From the NCBI GenBank assembly GCA_027924585.1, contig BSBM01000361.1, forward strand, positions 66,500,001 through 66,564,000: a stretch of DNA of 64,000 nucleotides, written 5' to 3'. The stretch is from Larix kaempferi (taxonomy: Eukaryota; Streptophyta; Pinopsida; Pinales; Pinaceae). The notes beneath the pieces are model-generated. The model ran no database searches. It worked only from the letters and a program-made list of their open reading frames with translations, and had not been told where the DNA came from. Shown here piece by piece: positions 24,560 through 38,200 of this stretch; the first letter of the stretch is position 1, and every line of letters begins with the position of its first letter. A program made the translations under genes and the position numbers.

Positions 24560-24788
24560 CTCAATATGTAATAAAGTCACTTATGTGACTTAGGTTAAAT
24601 ATTAGGGTTTATGTACTAGGGTTTTGGTCTCTCAAACTCTTTCTAAGAGTGAGGACCCTCAATGTATTGTTGTACTGTATCGTCTCATAATAATATTGTG
24701 GTGTGTGTTATTTAGCTCCAATGTGTTCGGTGACGTAACCTTATCTAGGGTTTCTCATTTATTGATTCTCGGAATATGGTATCAGAAC
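24560..24788 (+). mobile_element. Copia LTR end and PBS
   Basis: TGGTATCAGAAC at 24777-24788 is a copia initiator-Met-type PBS with one difference from the common TGGTATCAGAGC. The 200 bp before it is LTR-like (GGGTTTATGTACTAGGGTTTTGG, then TCTCATTTATTGATTCTCGG). The base pair before the PBS is TA rather than the usual CA. No copia Gag was found downstream, so the element is either non-autonomous or badly decayed. Confidence 0.55.
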
Positions 24789-24789
24789 G

Positions 24790-26560
24790 AGAGAATACCT
24801 AGGACTAGTCTTCTTAGTATGCTCTTCTCTTCCATCGCATGATGATCTCGAGAATTAGAAAAGTATGACTAGGTTAACTGGCAAGGTTGAGGGTAGCTCA
24901 ATTGTACACAGCTAGAGAGAAGCCAACCATCATTGTTGGGTAGGAAAGCTACTAAATCAAAGGAAAGACACCACAAATTAATTTAGCAGGTCAAGAAGCC
25001 AGTCGCCATTCTCTTCGAGCCACCACTAAAGAAGTTGCCAATCTATTGCCTCTAAGGTTTCATTTTTGTAGTGAAAGGCCATGGTTTGAGTTTAGGGTTA
25101 CACAGTCTGGGAATGCAAAGGAAGGTCATCATTGAAGCTACCGATCTATCATGTCCATTGTTCCTAGTTGTCATGGGTCATACAACTAAGTATGTAGTCG
25201 TCGATTCACTAAACCACAACCACTCACGAATCAACACATTTAAAGGAGCTGCATCCATCCCTGTTTTCCAATTACACCCTATCGCCTCTGCATAGTGGAG
25301 CCACCACTACTATAGTAAGCCGCCATTTCTAATACTTAGTCGTTCACAACCAAGGACACCATCAGTTGCCAAAGGATTGAACGAGAAAGAAATTCATCCA
25401 GTCCCATTGTTTTCTTTTGGTAACCAATTTTTTTAAAAATTAAAAAAAAATAGAAAACCGCCGCAAACCACGATTTTTTTCTTTGAGCTACTAGATCTAT
25501 TTCAGAGTTGCTAGGGTATTATCATTTGGTTAAGCTACTAAATAGAAAGAAACACCTACATCCAAAACCATCGATCTCTTGAAGCGGCTAGGAGATTTTG
25601 TCCCTTCGAGCCACGGAGCCATCACCGTCTTTGGAGATACATGCAACCCAGGAATCAAGCCGCCTGAGAATTCTTTGAGTCAGTTTGTCAACACTAATCA
25701 ATCAAGCAAAGATCAAATCGTTGTGCCATAGAGTAGTCATGGATCGTGCTACTAGTTGTTGAAAAAATCCACCACGAGGTTTTTATTTTATTTTATTTTA
25801 AAAGAAGCTACCTTTCAAGACACCAGTCAAGCACGTACTCGTTTTTACAGATTCTTTACACAGTTCATACGAATCCGCACAATCTTCATACTACTAGTAT
25901 TCTGCTAGCAAGGAGATAAGATTTTTTTAAGTCATGAAGATGTCGTGGGAAATAACAGAGCCTTGTTCAAAACCTAAGTACGCAAGCCTTGTTCCCAATG
26001 TGCTCGATTATTGTCTAGAATTTTTTAATGGAAAAGGAATTTTGAGATTGAAGATGGGTCACATAGCCCGTGTTGTCGGGTTTATCAAAAAGAACCACCG
26101 GACATTGCCCGAGGTGTTGTCGTTACTGAAGAAAACTAAGTTTCTATGCATTTTAGGAAGCCATTGCTTTGAAGACAGGAAGGGATCAATTAATAGCTCA
26201 GTATGGATAGTTGCCAAATTAGTTCAATAGTTGTGGATCTAGGGAATGATACCTCATTGGTTGAGACATGCATGTGGATTGCAATATACTAGTGAGGTTA
26301 CGCGACATACATGTGAGTTGTTGTCCAGTAATTGAGTTCAAGGGATTCATGATTTGGGAATTCGGGGAGGTGGAATCCGAGAACCTAGGAATTCAACCCG
26401 AGCTACACCTTTTCGAGGGTTACAAGGCAGCTTAATGGAGCTCAACCTAGTTCAGGAACTGTGTTCAAAAATGAAGCTTCCATCAGATATTTTATGATGT
26501 TTAGCTTTCAATTTGTGTTTTTTCATTCAAGTATATATATTTGATTTCAATTTGTTATCT
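24790..26560 (+). other. Probable body of the copia-like element, non-coding
   Basis: No gag, protease or polymerase motif was found. The open frame 25934-26230 (98 codons) is the longest and matches nothing I recognise. The stretch holds several GCCACC-type phrases (for example near 25300 and 25610) but no clear tandem repeat. Confidence 0.35.
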
Positions 26561-26569
26561 TTCAACCAT

Positions 26570-26760
26570 AGAAGAAAGAATCACCGAAAAATCGGCGATG
26601 TCCCAAAAAATTGCGAGATTTTAGGGACACCGATTTTTACCGGCGAAAATTTTGTGATTTTAAGTAAAAATCGAACAGCGCGACATTTTGAAAAACTCGG
26701 CGATTTTTAAGAAAAAATCGCGCCACGATCAGAAAAATCGCCAAGCTTCTGTCCGCGATG
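26570..26760. repeat. Cluster of AAAAATCG / CGATTTTT motifs
   Basis: AAAATCG or its complement occurs about seven times in 190 bp (ACCGAAAAATCGGCGATG, CACCGATTTTTACCGGCG, AACTCGGCGATTTTTAAG and others), several as local inverted pairs. It resembles the subterminal repeats of a GC-tagged MITE, but no ends or target duplication were found. Confidence 0.5.
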
Positions 26761-27280
26761 TTAAAGGCGAGTCGGGGATTTATTTTGGTCATTTTGACTT
26801 GGAGAACGAGCAAAGAAGGACACGATTTCAAAGCAAGGACATTTTAAACCACATTCTCACAAATTTTAATGTGTTATATTCCATTTTGGGCAGATTTTTA
26901 GGTTCACATCTGCGCATTCCAAGCAAGGAGGGCGCACACCACAGTCACCCTTAATCTCATTCAAATCGTGGTCTCCAACTGCGCAAAGAGGGCCAGCTAG
27001 GACTCAAGAGGACGTCGCAGATTTGGCCACTTAGTTGTGAGGTCACAATCCCCAAGTCCATCCACGAGTTCATCCACAAGGACGTTTTTCACACGGGTTA
27101 AGTGAAAGTCTGCAACTCTGCTGCTTGCTCAAGGAAAAACAGTGAACACAGGTTAGTTTTTACTTTTTAATGATTTTATCATTCTAATTCTTTTCCTCTT
27201 TAGATTCTGCACAGTGCATAATGGCTGCCAACCATTTCTTCTCCATGATCAAAGTCATCCATCAACGCCACTCTCAAGAC

Positions 27281-27805
27281 CATGTAGAAAAAAAAACATA
27301 TTAATATATATTATAAAGTTTAAAATTTTATTAAATGTGCATAACATGAGTCATAAGTTATAACATTAACTTGAATGATTAATTAAAATTTAAAAGGAAC
27401 TAATTGTGGAATAGCAAATAAGTAAAACCTTTCCTATTGACCAAATGATAGGCTATTTAGGAAAGTCACATATGAGGAGATAGGATTTTAGGACTAGACC
27501 ACATGAAAACTCACACCCATGAAACCTTTCACCAACTGCCACATGTCACTCTGAAATTTGCTCAAATACTGCGTTTAACTCAAGAGTCAAGACTGCTTTA
27601 CCACCAAGACCTTGAGGCTTGAAGCCTTGAACCACCCCACCACTGCTTGCTCAGAATCATGGCATTTGACCTATACCTTCCATACATAGAAACTTATAAT
27701 TATGGATGTGCCCATAAAAGAAAACTCCCATAGAAAAAAACCCACATTAATATATATTATGAAGTTTAACTTTAAAATATTATTAAAATTTAAAATGTGC
27801 ACATT
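27281..27805 (+). repeat. Direct repeat pair of about 70 bp, 445 bp apart
   Basis: TAGAAAAAAA.. CATTAATATATATTATGAAGTTTAA with ATTTAAAATGTGCA occurs near 27285-27350 and 27730-27800. The copies are AT-rich and diverged. Confidence 0.55.
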
Positions 27806-28029
27806 ATAGATATTAGATATTTCATTAGAGTGAGTTTAAAATTTATTAATACAAAGTTCAGACTTTCAATTACCTTTATTTCATCTCTAAACCCTAGACA
27901 TTTCATCCCTAATAATCTAAATTCTAATCTAGATTCTAGAGGACTGATTTTTTAAAGTTTAAATTTTTAAACAAGCATGTTGTTAGTCATTTCCATTGCA
28001 AAAATGCCAAAGGCATTGGACCTGTTACA

Positions 28030-28440
28030 ATGGTACCAGCACCAGCGTACCTGCAGAGGTGCCTCAGGGAGAGGGTGTCTTTTTTCTGACCAGGAGGGAT
28101 GTTTAGCCAGCTTATTCTGAGGCGGGGTTATGGCTAGACCCTCTGGTTTCTCCTTTGGAAGTGCTATAGCTTAATGGCATCGCTGACTACCTCACGAAAG
28201 GGTTTGAAACCCTAAGGTTGGTGTCTGGAGCTTCTAAGGGTGGATCACTAGGTCACATGACCCCGACCCTATTTTATCACTCCAGCGGCAATTTTTTCAG
28301 CATTGAGGGATTTGCCTATTTTTCAGAGCACCTTTAGCACCCTATTGGCCCTCTAGTCCAGGACCGTCCTCCCTCCGGGACCTCCTTCAAAGGATGATGT
28401 CATCATCCTTGGCAAACTGTTTTCTTGCTAAAAGGGGGGG
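28030..28440 (+). pseudogene. C-terminal end of a Ty3/gypsy-like polyprotein
   Basis: One plus-strand frame stays readable with about three stops over 135 codons. It ends in PLVQDRPPSGTSFKDDVIIL-GKLFSC just before a polypurine tract. It includes NGIADYLTKGFETLRLVSGA near 28175. The position (C-terminal coding, then AAAAGGGGGGG, then TG) is that of pol 3' end, PPT and 3' LTR. I do not recognise a catalytic domain in this piece; the gypsy-like call rests on the layout. Confidence 0.55.
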
Positions 28441-28690
28441 TGTTGAGGGATTTTCATCACTGATGGGGTTAGTTAGGGCATGACGACCCCCCCCCTACGT
28501 AGTCTGACCTTCAGTTTGGTCAAATTTGGACTTGTTCAACCATTTTGCTCATGTTTGGGTCAAATCTGGGGGAAAATACCCAATTTACCCACTTTTATCA
28601 TTATTTTATATTATTTTTGTTTTAATTTTACATTTTTAATATTAAATTGACCTTATTTTATGTAAAAGTGAGTGTGAGATCATATAAATT
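28430..28690 (+). mobile_element. Polypurine tract and start of 3' LTR
   Basis: AAAAGGGGGGG (28430-28440) is followed at 28441 by TGTTGAGGGATTTTC, a standard PPT/LTR junction. CATATAAATTC near 28681 could be the LTR core promoter. The LTR right end was not located. Confidence 0.65.
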
Positions 28691-28699
28691 CAATCTCCT

Positions 28700-30110
28700 C
28701 ACTTCATTTTCATCATCAGCTTTTGGGATAATATCATTATGTCTGCTATTTTCCCTAACTAGGGCTCTTTGAAGGGATGCACACTCCTTGATGAAGAAGG
28801 TTATTTTGCAAGTTTGAAGCATTTCTTGGAAGTTTTACTATTGTTCATGCCATTGCTAAGGTGAGGCTAGAGTTGTTTGCTTACACATGCACTTGGAGGT
28901 ATCTATACTTTTGGTTTGATGTCTCTTAATCAATTTGTATGAAAGTGATGCTTGTTAGAGTTGAATGGAAGCCATTGTTGCTTCATTTTGTCTTGATTAG
29001 CATTTCATTTTTATCTTTAATCACCCTTGCATTCAAGCTTGAGCTTTAGGTCTTCAAGTTTTGCTAGGCTAGGTCCCCTCAACATATCCTAGAGGTTGTT
29101 GAGGTTAGCCCTAGTTGCCAAGCTTGCCAAGTACCATCTCAAGAAGGGTAACTCCTCTCATTGATGCCCTCGGGTTTGGTAGATAGTTTTCTTTTGAAAC
29201 CCTAGGTTGTTCATCTACTTTCTCAAACCTAATTTTTCGAGCCATTGTTTTTTTTGTAAATATTATTGTTAGGTTAAACTTGCGTTTTCATGGTAGAATT
29301 AGTGTTAGAACTAGGTCTGCAATTTTATGACAAAAACCCTAAAAATTAAAAAATTATTTTTTACATTTTTTGGCCTCCCTAAAATTTCGGCCCTTCTTCC
29401 TATAATTTCGGTCTACCCTATTTGTCCCTAAAAACCCTAGGGCGAAATTTTAGGAGCCCTAATATCCCAAAATTATCAAAAACTTCCTAAAAAACCCTAA
29501 TTTATGAGTTTTGTCTATTTTGCAATGGTTATGTTAGATTAGTCATAATTTTCTGAGTTATTTGTTTTATGTTATTTTTATAATTTTAAAAAACCTAAAA
29601 AACACTGATTTATGTTTTGCCCTCACTGCTCCCTTCCTTTCCACTCCGCAGCCATAACCTTCTTCCATCTCCCTTTCTCCAACTTCTTTGTTGCCCTTCC
29701 TTCCACTCATTTTTCCCCCACCGAGCCCTACTCCAGCCAACACAGGTCTGCAATTAAAATTGCAGACCCTGTGCTCTTCCTCTTGTCCTCCTCTACACAA
29801 ACAACAGTAAACAGAAAAGAGCAAAAAGTTAGATTAGAAATCTGATTAGTATTTTTTTGTCATAAGCTAATTAGAAAGCTCTGGGATTATATAGCAGATC
29901 TGAAATTCATTCTAATACAGTACACAGTGTTAGTCTTCTTATGTGATTGCAATCTGAGTTAGCACTTTAATTTAGGTTCTCTGTGTTATTTCTTGGGTTA
30001 ATTTTGCCATGTTTCACATACCATAAAGTTACATCTCTGCTCGGCCGGTTGTCCTTTGCCTTTGACTGTCCCACCTTTGTTTGACGACCGGTTGCCCTTT
30101 TTTCCATTAA
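28700..30110. other. No gene; possible hAT 5' region in its last part
   Basis: The first 900 bp is probably the rest of the gypsy LTR. The stretch 29610-29850 is C/T-rich with a short open frame (CCTTCC, CTCTTCC..). It could be untranslated leader of the hAT gene interrupted further right; that is inference from position only. Confidence 0.3.
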
Positions 30111-30115
30111 GTTGT

Positions 30116-33100
30116 ATTTGTCACTTCATTACACCTCATGTGTCGGCCTAATAAATTTTAAAATGTTGTAGAGTCAATTTCGTTATTGATATATCTTTAT
30201 TTCAGCATTGTCATTTTTGTTTATTTCTGCTGAATTATTATACATCTATATTGTGCGGCCTGACGTGTGGTCTGCAGAGATTGGTATAGTGTCTGCATTT
30301 TACAGGACTAGGTACACATTGATGATGATGATGCAAATAGCATGCGGGTGCATGTACGTTGCTAATGATGAGAGGGGTGCTACGGACCAGAGATTCTGTG
30401 GTTCTCAAACACTCTCTCCCTTAGAGCACTTGTCCCAGTTTGAGCCTGATGCTATCACATCTATGTTAGCTGGAGCTACCATACTGCAGACTGTGCGGCC
30501 AAGGACCGCACAGTACCTTTTTTTTCCAGATTAGAGATCAGCCGCCTTCAGACGAGGCAGTTTTGTTCATATTGCCCCTAACATATATATCAGAGGGGAC
30601 AAACAGTTGTACAATGCTACACCCATTGTCACTTACCATCTTCCACAGGGTCACGTTTCCCTCACCAGGCTTTGACATAAGCCCATTTGAGACAGTTGCC
30701 TAGTCATGTTTTGGTCGAGATTATAACAGTATATCGCTGGTTTATTATGTGTCCGAATTCAGCAGAGATCCAGCTCACAGACAGCTTCAATAGCAGCAGG
30801 TATATGGTGCAACAGGTATTGCATTTGATGATTATTGCTCATGTTGTAGACTAGACTTCTTTATACTTGTTAGTACACTAACTCTGCATGAGATGATATA
30901 TTTGGTGATCTAGCTATTGTATGATGTGATTGGGCCCTTGATGATGTCAGTCCACCCCTCCGGTTAGATTTATGTATATGCACGTTGAGTCATGTCCTCT
31001 ACACTTGGCATAGACTTGATCACTTAGTCCCTCTCGGTAGCTGACTTTAGCTCCATTATCACTCTCCCCATCCATCCGACTCATCCATGATACTTGCTCC
31101 CGACTTGGATTCTGCTCCCGACTTGGATTCTGATCTGTGATCCCGAGGACCCCTTCCCCACTGATCTTTGCGTTTGCCATGACTCCCTGTGTATTGTGCC
31201 TCGACTCTTTAGTGTGTGAGCTACATGGTTAGACCTGGGATTTGCTCCTGTCGGTTGCCCCCGATGTTGCAATGTAGTTAGGATTGTGTAGCCTCACCGG
31301 GTGTTCTCCATTGGTCATCGAAGCATGTATTGCTCACCCCTATTACCTTTGCAGTATGAGCACCATGTTTATATCTTTTGAGATATGTATGTAGCCCAAG
31401 AGGGCCTTGAAGAAATGAAGAAATGAAGAATTGTAAATCAAAGCCAACAAGGCTATTATGTTGTAAATGTAAAATCTAGCCAAAAAGGGCTAACTATGAA
31501 ACTCATTGTAAAATCCATGCAATGTGTTTATGAACACACATGGATTCAGGTCAGCCATACATGTCAGCATTTGTAGTGGTTATTCCTCACCGGGACAAGG
31601 AGGTGAGAGGGAGCAAGGGGCAAGCTCAAGATTGCCCCCTAGAGTCTCAAGTTACGATTTGCTGGACACCCAGTTTGGCGGCTCTAGAAAAGAACTTCAT
31701 GGAGTCTTCGGATACGGATGTGAGTTGTGAGATACTTGCTAGATGACTAGTGGTGGTTTCCCTGCACTATACCCATTTGTGAGGCACCGCCCTTCCCCGT
31801 GTTCTGTCATGGCATACTTACCTCAGTGGACCCCGCTTTCCTGAGTTGTTTAAAGGGTCACATGGTCTTTATCCTTGTCCTCCCATGTCCTTTGCCTTGT
31901 TGTCTGCATCACCTAAAGTCAGCAGAGTGGTCAATTCTATAAGATGTGCATAGCATTTAGTCTTCTGGATGTGGTGGGCCCACTTCACCGGGGCCTAGGA
32001 TTATCTCGAGATTTAATGAATTTTCGATCACCTTGTTATCATTGTATTGCTTAGTAATGTACTAACTCGTATAATTGAGCCTTGTCACTCCATGTTTGCA
32101 CACAGGTATTCAGCTAGCACTATTGTTGACCAGATTTGACTTGGTCAAACTGAGTTGACTAGGCCAAAAATGGGCCCGAAAAAATGTTGCGATCGGAATT
32201 TCGATTTCGGTCAATTATTATCTACAAGGATCCCATATGAGCATGCAGGTGTCAGAATTGCAAAAGACCAAAGCATTTGAGAAATTTTTAATTATTATTG
32301 GTCAACTTTGACCTGTTTTAATTAAAAATTATGGATTTTGGGCAAATAATGTCTAAGTGATGGATCGGGGTCGTTCGAGTGGTCATCCCTACTACTTTTG
32401 GGGTCCACGATCGCATTGCAGCAGACGGTTCAGCAATCTGGGCACTAGAAGTGGGTCAAAAGCCCAATTTTCATCTTCAGCCATATAGATCAGCAAAAAT
32501 TACATGGAAAATCAAAATTTGACTAAGGCAACTATAGGAAAATGGCAAAATCAATGGTTGGCAAAGGAAAAGGTAATTCATAAGGTAAAATGGTAATGTT
32601 TGATGTGATATTTATATGTTGTGGGTCCCTCTATTGGACAGCTCACACTAGAGGTCGAATTGCCCATGAGGGGCGTTTTTCTCCACCTTGGCACAATTCG
32701 ATTTTCATGTTTTTGATGGTGGGACCTTGTTGTATTAGTTGGGGGGGCTAAAACATACTATAGCCACCCCCCCAACTCCTCTCCCACGTTTGTATGGACT
32801 CCACATGGGTCCCCCTCTCTCCACATGTGCGCTCTAGAGGGCAATTCACACCCCCTCAAGGAGATCTCCACCATTCGATTTTGTTGGTGAGGGAGTGATC
32901 TCCACCCTCCATTTTGGGGGGAAACTTGGTAGGAGGAGTGGCCTTTCTCTATAAGAGAAGGCACTCACTCCATTTGTACCTCTCTCTTGGCATTTTTGGA
33001 GTTGAATAGAAGAGAAAACGTTGTTGCTCTACTTGGCTCTTGTGTGATAGCTTCTTGATATTGTTGATTGCCATACTATCTTGATGCACTAGTTGTAGTT

Positions 33101-34441
33101 GGTGTATGTTTCCAGCATTGTTTTACTCACCATTGTTTGCAGCAAGCTCAAAGTCTTGGAGGAGGGCGCACCATTTGGCTTCCACTGCTGCTTCACTCTC
33201 CGGATTGACCACAAAAGGGAAGTGTTTTTGCTATTTTCAATCAAGCATTTCTCTCATCTTGATTTGTGCTGTTGTAGATTTCATTTGTTTGCCAATACTG
33301 ATCTGATTTATTGTCTGTTGGTGTTTGCAGGCAGAGAGGACAAGTTGGTGGGGAGAGAGCAAATCGATTTCAGCTAGGACTTCTCCAACCGCTTCTATTT
33401 TATCTTCGGGACGTACAAACCTCTTCAAAATCAGAAATATCAGCTATTTCCAAGTAGTTGTAACTTCTTCTCCCGCATTTCAATTTCTAATTTTGTTGAA
33501 GAGAGAAAACTCACTAAAACCCCTAAAAATTAAAATCTTTAAAATCAACCATTAAAATTTGTTTTCCTTTAAAACCCACAAATGATTTATGCTTAAACGC
33601 TTATATTCCAAATTTGATTTGATTCCGACTCCATCTACTCACTTAACCAGGCACTAGTCTTTCACTAAATTCGCCCCACCTGGGCAAACTGTCTAATCAC
33701 ACTGTTTGGTTGATTTCTGGGTTATGGGTACTTGATATTTGGTTTTAGAACGTCATTTTACCTTGTGATATCAAGTTTTGTTGGCTGGAAATGAGTATAA
33801 ACACTCATTTTTCTATGCCCTAAGTCCATTTATCCATTGATTTACTCATTCCCCTAGGGCAATTTCACTCAACTTCTTGTTGGCCTGTTTTTGTGTTTTA
33901 AATCAGCTAGCTAATAATCTTATAATCACTAGAAGATGTGTCTCAATTGCTTAATGAACTGCTGCCATGTTTAAGTAAATAATTAAGAGCTTCATTTCCC
34001 ATAGGCAGGGTTCCCAACCACTCTTCTAGTAAATTTTTGTTTGCTGATTTAATTTCCAGCCTTCTAGTCTCTCGTAGAATTCATCATTTACATGTGTAAT
34101 CAGATCTGAATTTGCTTCATCTTGTATACTTTCCCATCCAGAATCTCGATTCCACTAGGCTGGAAGAAATCTCACACTTAGTCATCCATCTTGTTGCTCG
34201 CTTTGCTTATCTTTTGGGTCTGGGGTGTCTAATTGTTGAGTCTCAACCATCACTGGTTGACTGGGGTCTCCCCCCTGGATTGGCTACGTGCCTCGTCTAA
34301 AGTGACTGTAGCCTTGTCCAGTGTGACTTCTGTCCTTTGGACGGAGGACCTGGCTACTGTTGATTACAACTTCCTAGCTGTTCACCTCTACCGTCCCTAT
34401 TGGGATACCTACCACCAACAGCTAGAGATTGTGTGATAACA
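30116..34441 (+). mobile_element. Long non-coding LTR unit, copy B
   Basis: The right end ..CCCTATTGGGATACC.. GATTGTGTGATAACA (to 34441) is the reverse complement of copy D's inner end (TGTTATCACGCAACTTGTAG..). Internal landmarks shared with A, C and D in order are CCCATCCATCCG near 31070, TCGGTTGCCCCCGATG at about 31252, CATTTGTGAGGCACCGCCC near 31770, GACTTGGTCAAACTGAGTTG at 32140, and a TATA-like CTCTATAAGA at 32948. GTTGT follows the right end, and GTTGT at 30111-30115 could be the other target copy, but the left terminus there (ATTTGTCAC) is degraded, so the left border is uncertain. A tandem 18-bp duplication, TGCTCCCGACTTGGATTC, sits near 31095-31130. No coding sequence is present. Confidence 0.7.
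32948..32957 (+). promoter_or_regulatory. TATA-like box of copy B
   Basis: CTCTATAAGA, followed within 60 bp by the CATTTGTAC..CTTGGC block that corresponds to the conserved post-TATA block of the other copies. Confidence 0.45.
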
Positions 34442-35040
34442 GTTGTTTGAGCACATCTAAGAGTAGGCTTATAACTGGTTATACCTTGTTAATGACACAC
34501 CTTTGGCACGCCTATTCAACATATCTCATTGATGATAAAAGTTGGTTATTGCATCTTAAATCTGCTGCTCTAACAATTGCATTGATATACAGATCTGAAA
34601 GTTAAGTTTGAGTTTTAAGAAACTTTGGTAATCATTGGTGAAAATTGATACTTTAGTATTCAAGTCTATCGGTGTTTCAATGATACTTAAATGCTACATC
34701 TGACAAGTGAAAGATATCGTCAACTATCACTTAATGCATTTTTGGTTAATGGTTGAGGTTTATTGGCAATATAGTCTTTTGATCCAATATTGATTATCAT
34801 AGTGCATATGGACACGTTCTTACCTTTCATTGAATGAACTAAGCATTATTGGCTAAAGCGCAATACATTTGACTCCATTAGGCACTAATCTAACTACAAG
34901 ATTGCATAGAGAATATATTTTGTGGTCGTCTTAGTGTTCTACAGGATTCCTTAAGGATACTTCTCCTTGGAGGTTTCGACTTCCAAAGAAGTTAGAATGG
35001 TGACTAAGGTGACATTGGGTCACTATTCTTAGTTTTGCTT

Positions 35041-35256
35041 ACTGGGAATTACCCCTGCTAATTTGCCCGGTAATAGGACCCATTTTGGCAATATGGGGAG
35101 CCTGAAGATGGAACAAACCGACAGCGATTGAATTTCTAAGTGTGTGGGCAACTTATGACAAGAGGCATTAGCAGGTTGAAGTACCATTTGGCAAAACTCC
35201 CTGGCCATGATGTGGGGCTTTGTAGTGCAGTTACCCCCGATATTATGAGAAGTGCC
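35041..35256 (+). pseudogene. hAT transposase 1, N-terminal BED zinc finger part
   Basis: From about 35082 the frame reads DPFWQYGEPEDGTNRQRLNF, then a stop where Lys would be expected, then VCGQLMTRGISRLKYHLAK and LPGHDVGLCSAVTPDIMRSA. The aromatic W, the C-x2-C region (first Cys lost), R-L-K-x-H-L-A and the final Cys are the BED-type zinc finger of hAT transposases, which binds the element's subterminal DNA. A 1-nt frameshift precedes it: TPANLPGNR is in the neighbouring frame. The segment stops abruptly at 35256, where solo LTR D is inserted, and the reading continues in frame at 39728. Confidence 0.88.
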
Positions 35257-38200
35257 TGTTATCACGCAACTTGTAGTTGCCCCTATTGGTATCCCATCCG
35301 GGACGGTACAGGATACAGGCAACTAAAGAGGTGACCCAAGAGATGCCACGGTTCCCAATGCAAGGTGGGAGTCACGTCAATCGAGGCACTCTTCGCTTTA
35401 GGTCAAGGTGAAACAAGACCTAGGGGGAGACCCTATAACCAATCACAGTTGATTGGACCCAAACAAAGGTTTCTAAGGGGAAGTAAATGATGAGTTACAG
35501 AAACCAATGAAAGGCTAAGTGGACCTAGAAGTTGAGGTATGGTTGAAGGTGGTTTGAGAAATTGTTAGTGTTTCAACCTATGTATGATTTAGGCCACATG
35601 ATTGGGTATGATGACAAGGTGTAGTACCAAATGTTTACACAAGTGGGTCCTATTTTCTTGGGATGTGTGAAATGGCTTTAAGTAGGCCCACAAGGTGAAG
35701 CTAAGGTGTGAAATTGGTACTAGAGGTTAGGTAATGATTAGATCTATAGATCCAAGTTAATTTTAGGAGTACCCATGTACTAGATCTAGGGTTTGCACAA
35801 TTCCCAAGGAGTGCGACTTGCTTTGAGGAGGACTAGTGCCTTGTTAAAAGGGCTAATGGGGTCAAAGAGGTATGTCAAAATGTAGATCGGGACACCTAGA
35901 AGCCAAGTCAAGTGGGCTAGATGAGGTTGAATGGTTGGATCTTGCTAGATCTAGGTTTTCATGAAATGACCTTAAGTGGACCACAATCCCTTGAAACAAG
36001 GAATGCTACCCCCAACGCAGATCGTCACAAAATGATGCTCTAGACCTAGGTTTCAAGGTAAGGCCGTTCCAAATCCACGAAAAATCTCAATCACCCACTT
36101 CCTCAAAGTGGGCAAACTCACTCACCCAAGGGAGTGCGACTTTGCTCAAGGAGGGTTAAAAGGTGGGTTAAGTGGACCAAATCAAGTCCAATGGCCACCA
36201 AACTGTAGATCCAAGTGGCTTGTACCCCGATCTATGTCGATCCCAAAAATCAAGTCAATCCAAGGGTTAGATCTGAGTTTTAAGGTACCAAGAATTTCAA
36301 AAGGGGGTTTTAACCCCTTAAAACATGGAATGATGTCCACAAGGTAGAATTCACCAAAGTAAGAATCTAGGGGTAGGTTATCAAGTGTGTAGATTACCTA
36401 TCAAGTGGGATCTCACCTACCCATGTGCTAGATCTAACCAAACAAACCTCTCTCTAGGAAGTGCGATTTGGGTTCAAGAGGGCTTTTTGCCTTGAAAAGT
36501 GTGTCAATTCTAAGCCAATCACCACCAAACTATAGATCCAACTAGGGGTGGATACTATAGAGGTGGGTTTTCAATATCTCTTCAAAAGCAAGGCTAGATC
36601 TAAGTAGATCTAACAAAAACCAAAAAAACTAGGGTTTTAATCAATTAGGGTTTTTATGATCTAGAAATTATGGATGATTCAAGGAAGAAGAATATCATAC
36701 CTCTTGGAGCATACCTGGATGAAGAGATAAATGCTAGTTGAGACAAAGATTACTTTGCCAAAGATCAAATGGAGAATTCTTGAAGCCCTCTTGCCAAATC
36801 GATTTTCCCAAGCCACATGTGATCCCCTCTAACCTGTCAAACCAAGGAGCAAAGCATCAATCAGTTTAACATGTTGAAGGTAGATACAAGCAAGAGAGAG
36901 ATAAACAAAGAATAGTTGACACAAAGGCAAAACCACTCCCTGTCAAACCAAAACGTCTTCTTCCAAGCTTGAAGGGCAAGCCTCCCCACCATTTCGCACT
37001 TGTCCAAAAACGTCCTCTTAACCTATAAATAAGATATGGCAAATATGCAAGATAGCTACAATAGATCCTCCAGTGCAATGGACAAAAGCATTTACAATCG
37101 AAACAACCAACATCCACTCCAATCCAAGCATGTACTCCAAAAGATAGAAATTTTATTCCAAGAGCCAAGAGCCAAAAATCTCTAGATGAATTTTACAATG
37201 AGAGGCTCCCTCCTTAAATAGGATGGGGAGAGAGAACAATCCTAACCACTTTTTACATGAGTGGCTAAGATTAAAATATCAAAAGATCTAATCAACGGCT
37301 AACAATAAATCATAACAATACATCACATGGATCACCCAATATAATGATAGCACCCCCACTAAATGGTACAAAAAGAGGGTGACGTCATCCACTAGAGAAG
37401 TATAAGTACCAAAATCCACCTCAAAGTGACTAAGGCATGACAATATAAGCACATGGTGGGGCTAGGAAGCATCAATCCTTACTAGCTCATCCCCAAGGCA
37501 CAATAAAATAATAAAATATGTCCAAGATAATATAAATGATCAAATCTGTCCTCAAAATCTGTGACAGACTAGCAATAAAAGACCTCCTGTGATCAATGTG
37601 GGCATACCCACATGGTGAAAACTGGCTGGAAGATAGTGAGATCACCCTGGAAGACCCCTGTGAAAACCAAATGCCAAAACCTTGCCTCAATTGCCCAAAT
37701 CGATTTCCTCAGTGACCACTTTATCCCATTTTTTAACTACCTCGGTAACTGTGAAAGTGCCAAAACTGCCTCCTAGGGCATCTGCGTTGTCCATCTGAGC
37801 CCACCAGGCTCTCCAAAAGGGGGGGTAAATGGTAAAAACAAGTGGTTGGACCACCCCCTTCATCATCAGCGCCCTAGGTGAACTGGCCTCTCAGGGCCCC
37901 TGCTGCTCAGGCTGGGAAATCAACCCCAAATCTGGTCAACAAGTGTAAAACTGCATCAATCACTGTCAGAAGTGCCCGGAACTGAAAGATAAGTGTCTCA
38001 TTGGATCCAGAAGACCCAAATCCACTAGAAATGTGTACTCATACACCATGGGTTGCCCTAATGGGCCAGCTGTAGGGTCCACCATATATGGACAATGTAC
38101 AATCTGCTGATATGAAGTAATAAATAAACCTGCTGAACTGCATCAATCATCATCTGCATCATATGTCCATCATATGATATCATCATCAAATATGTGGGAC

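Noticed and set aside
25934-26230. 98-codon open frame as a possible copia gag
   Set aside because: None of the copia Gag motifs seen at 3.6 kb and 48.8 kb is present. No family recognised.
28390-28410. Perfect 10-bp palindrome AAGGATGATG/CATCATCCTT
   Set aside because: It coincides with codons for KDDVIIL at the end of the gypsy-like polyprotein, so the symmetry is probably a by-product of coding sequence.
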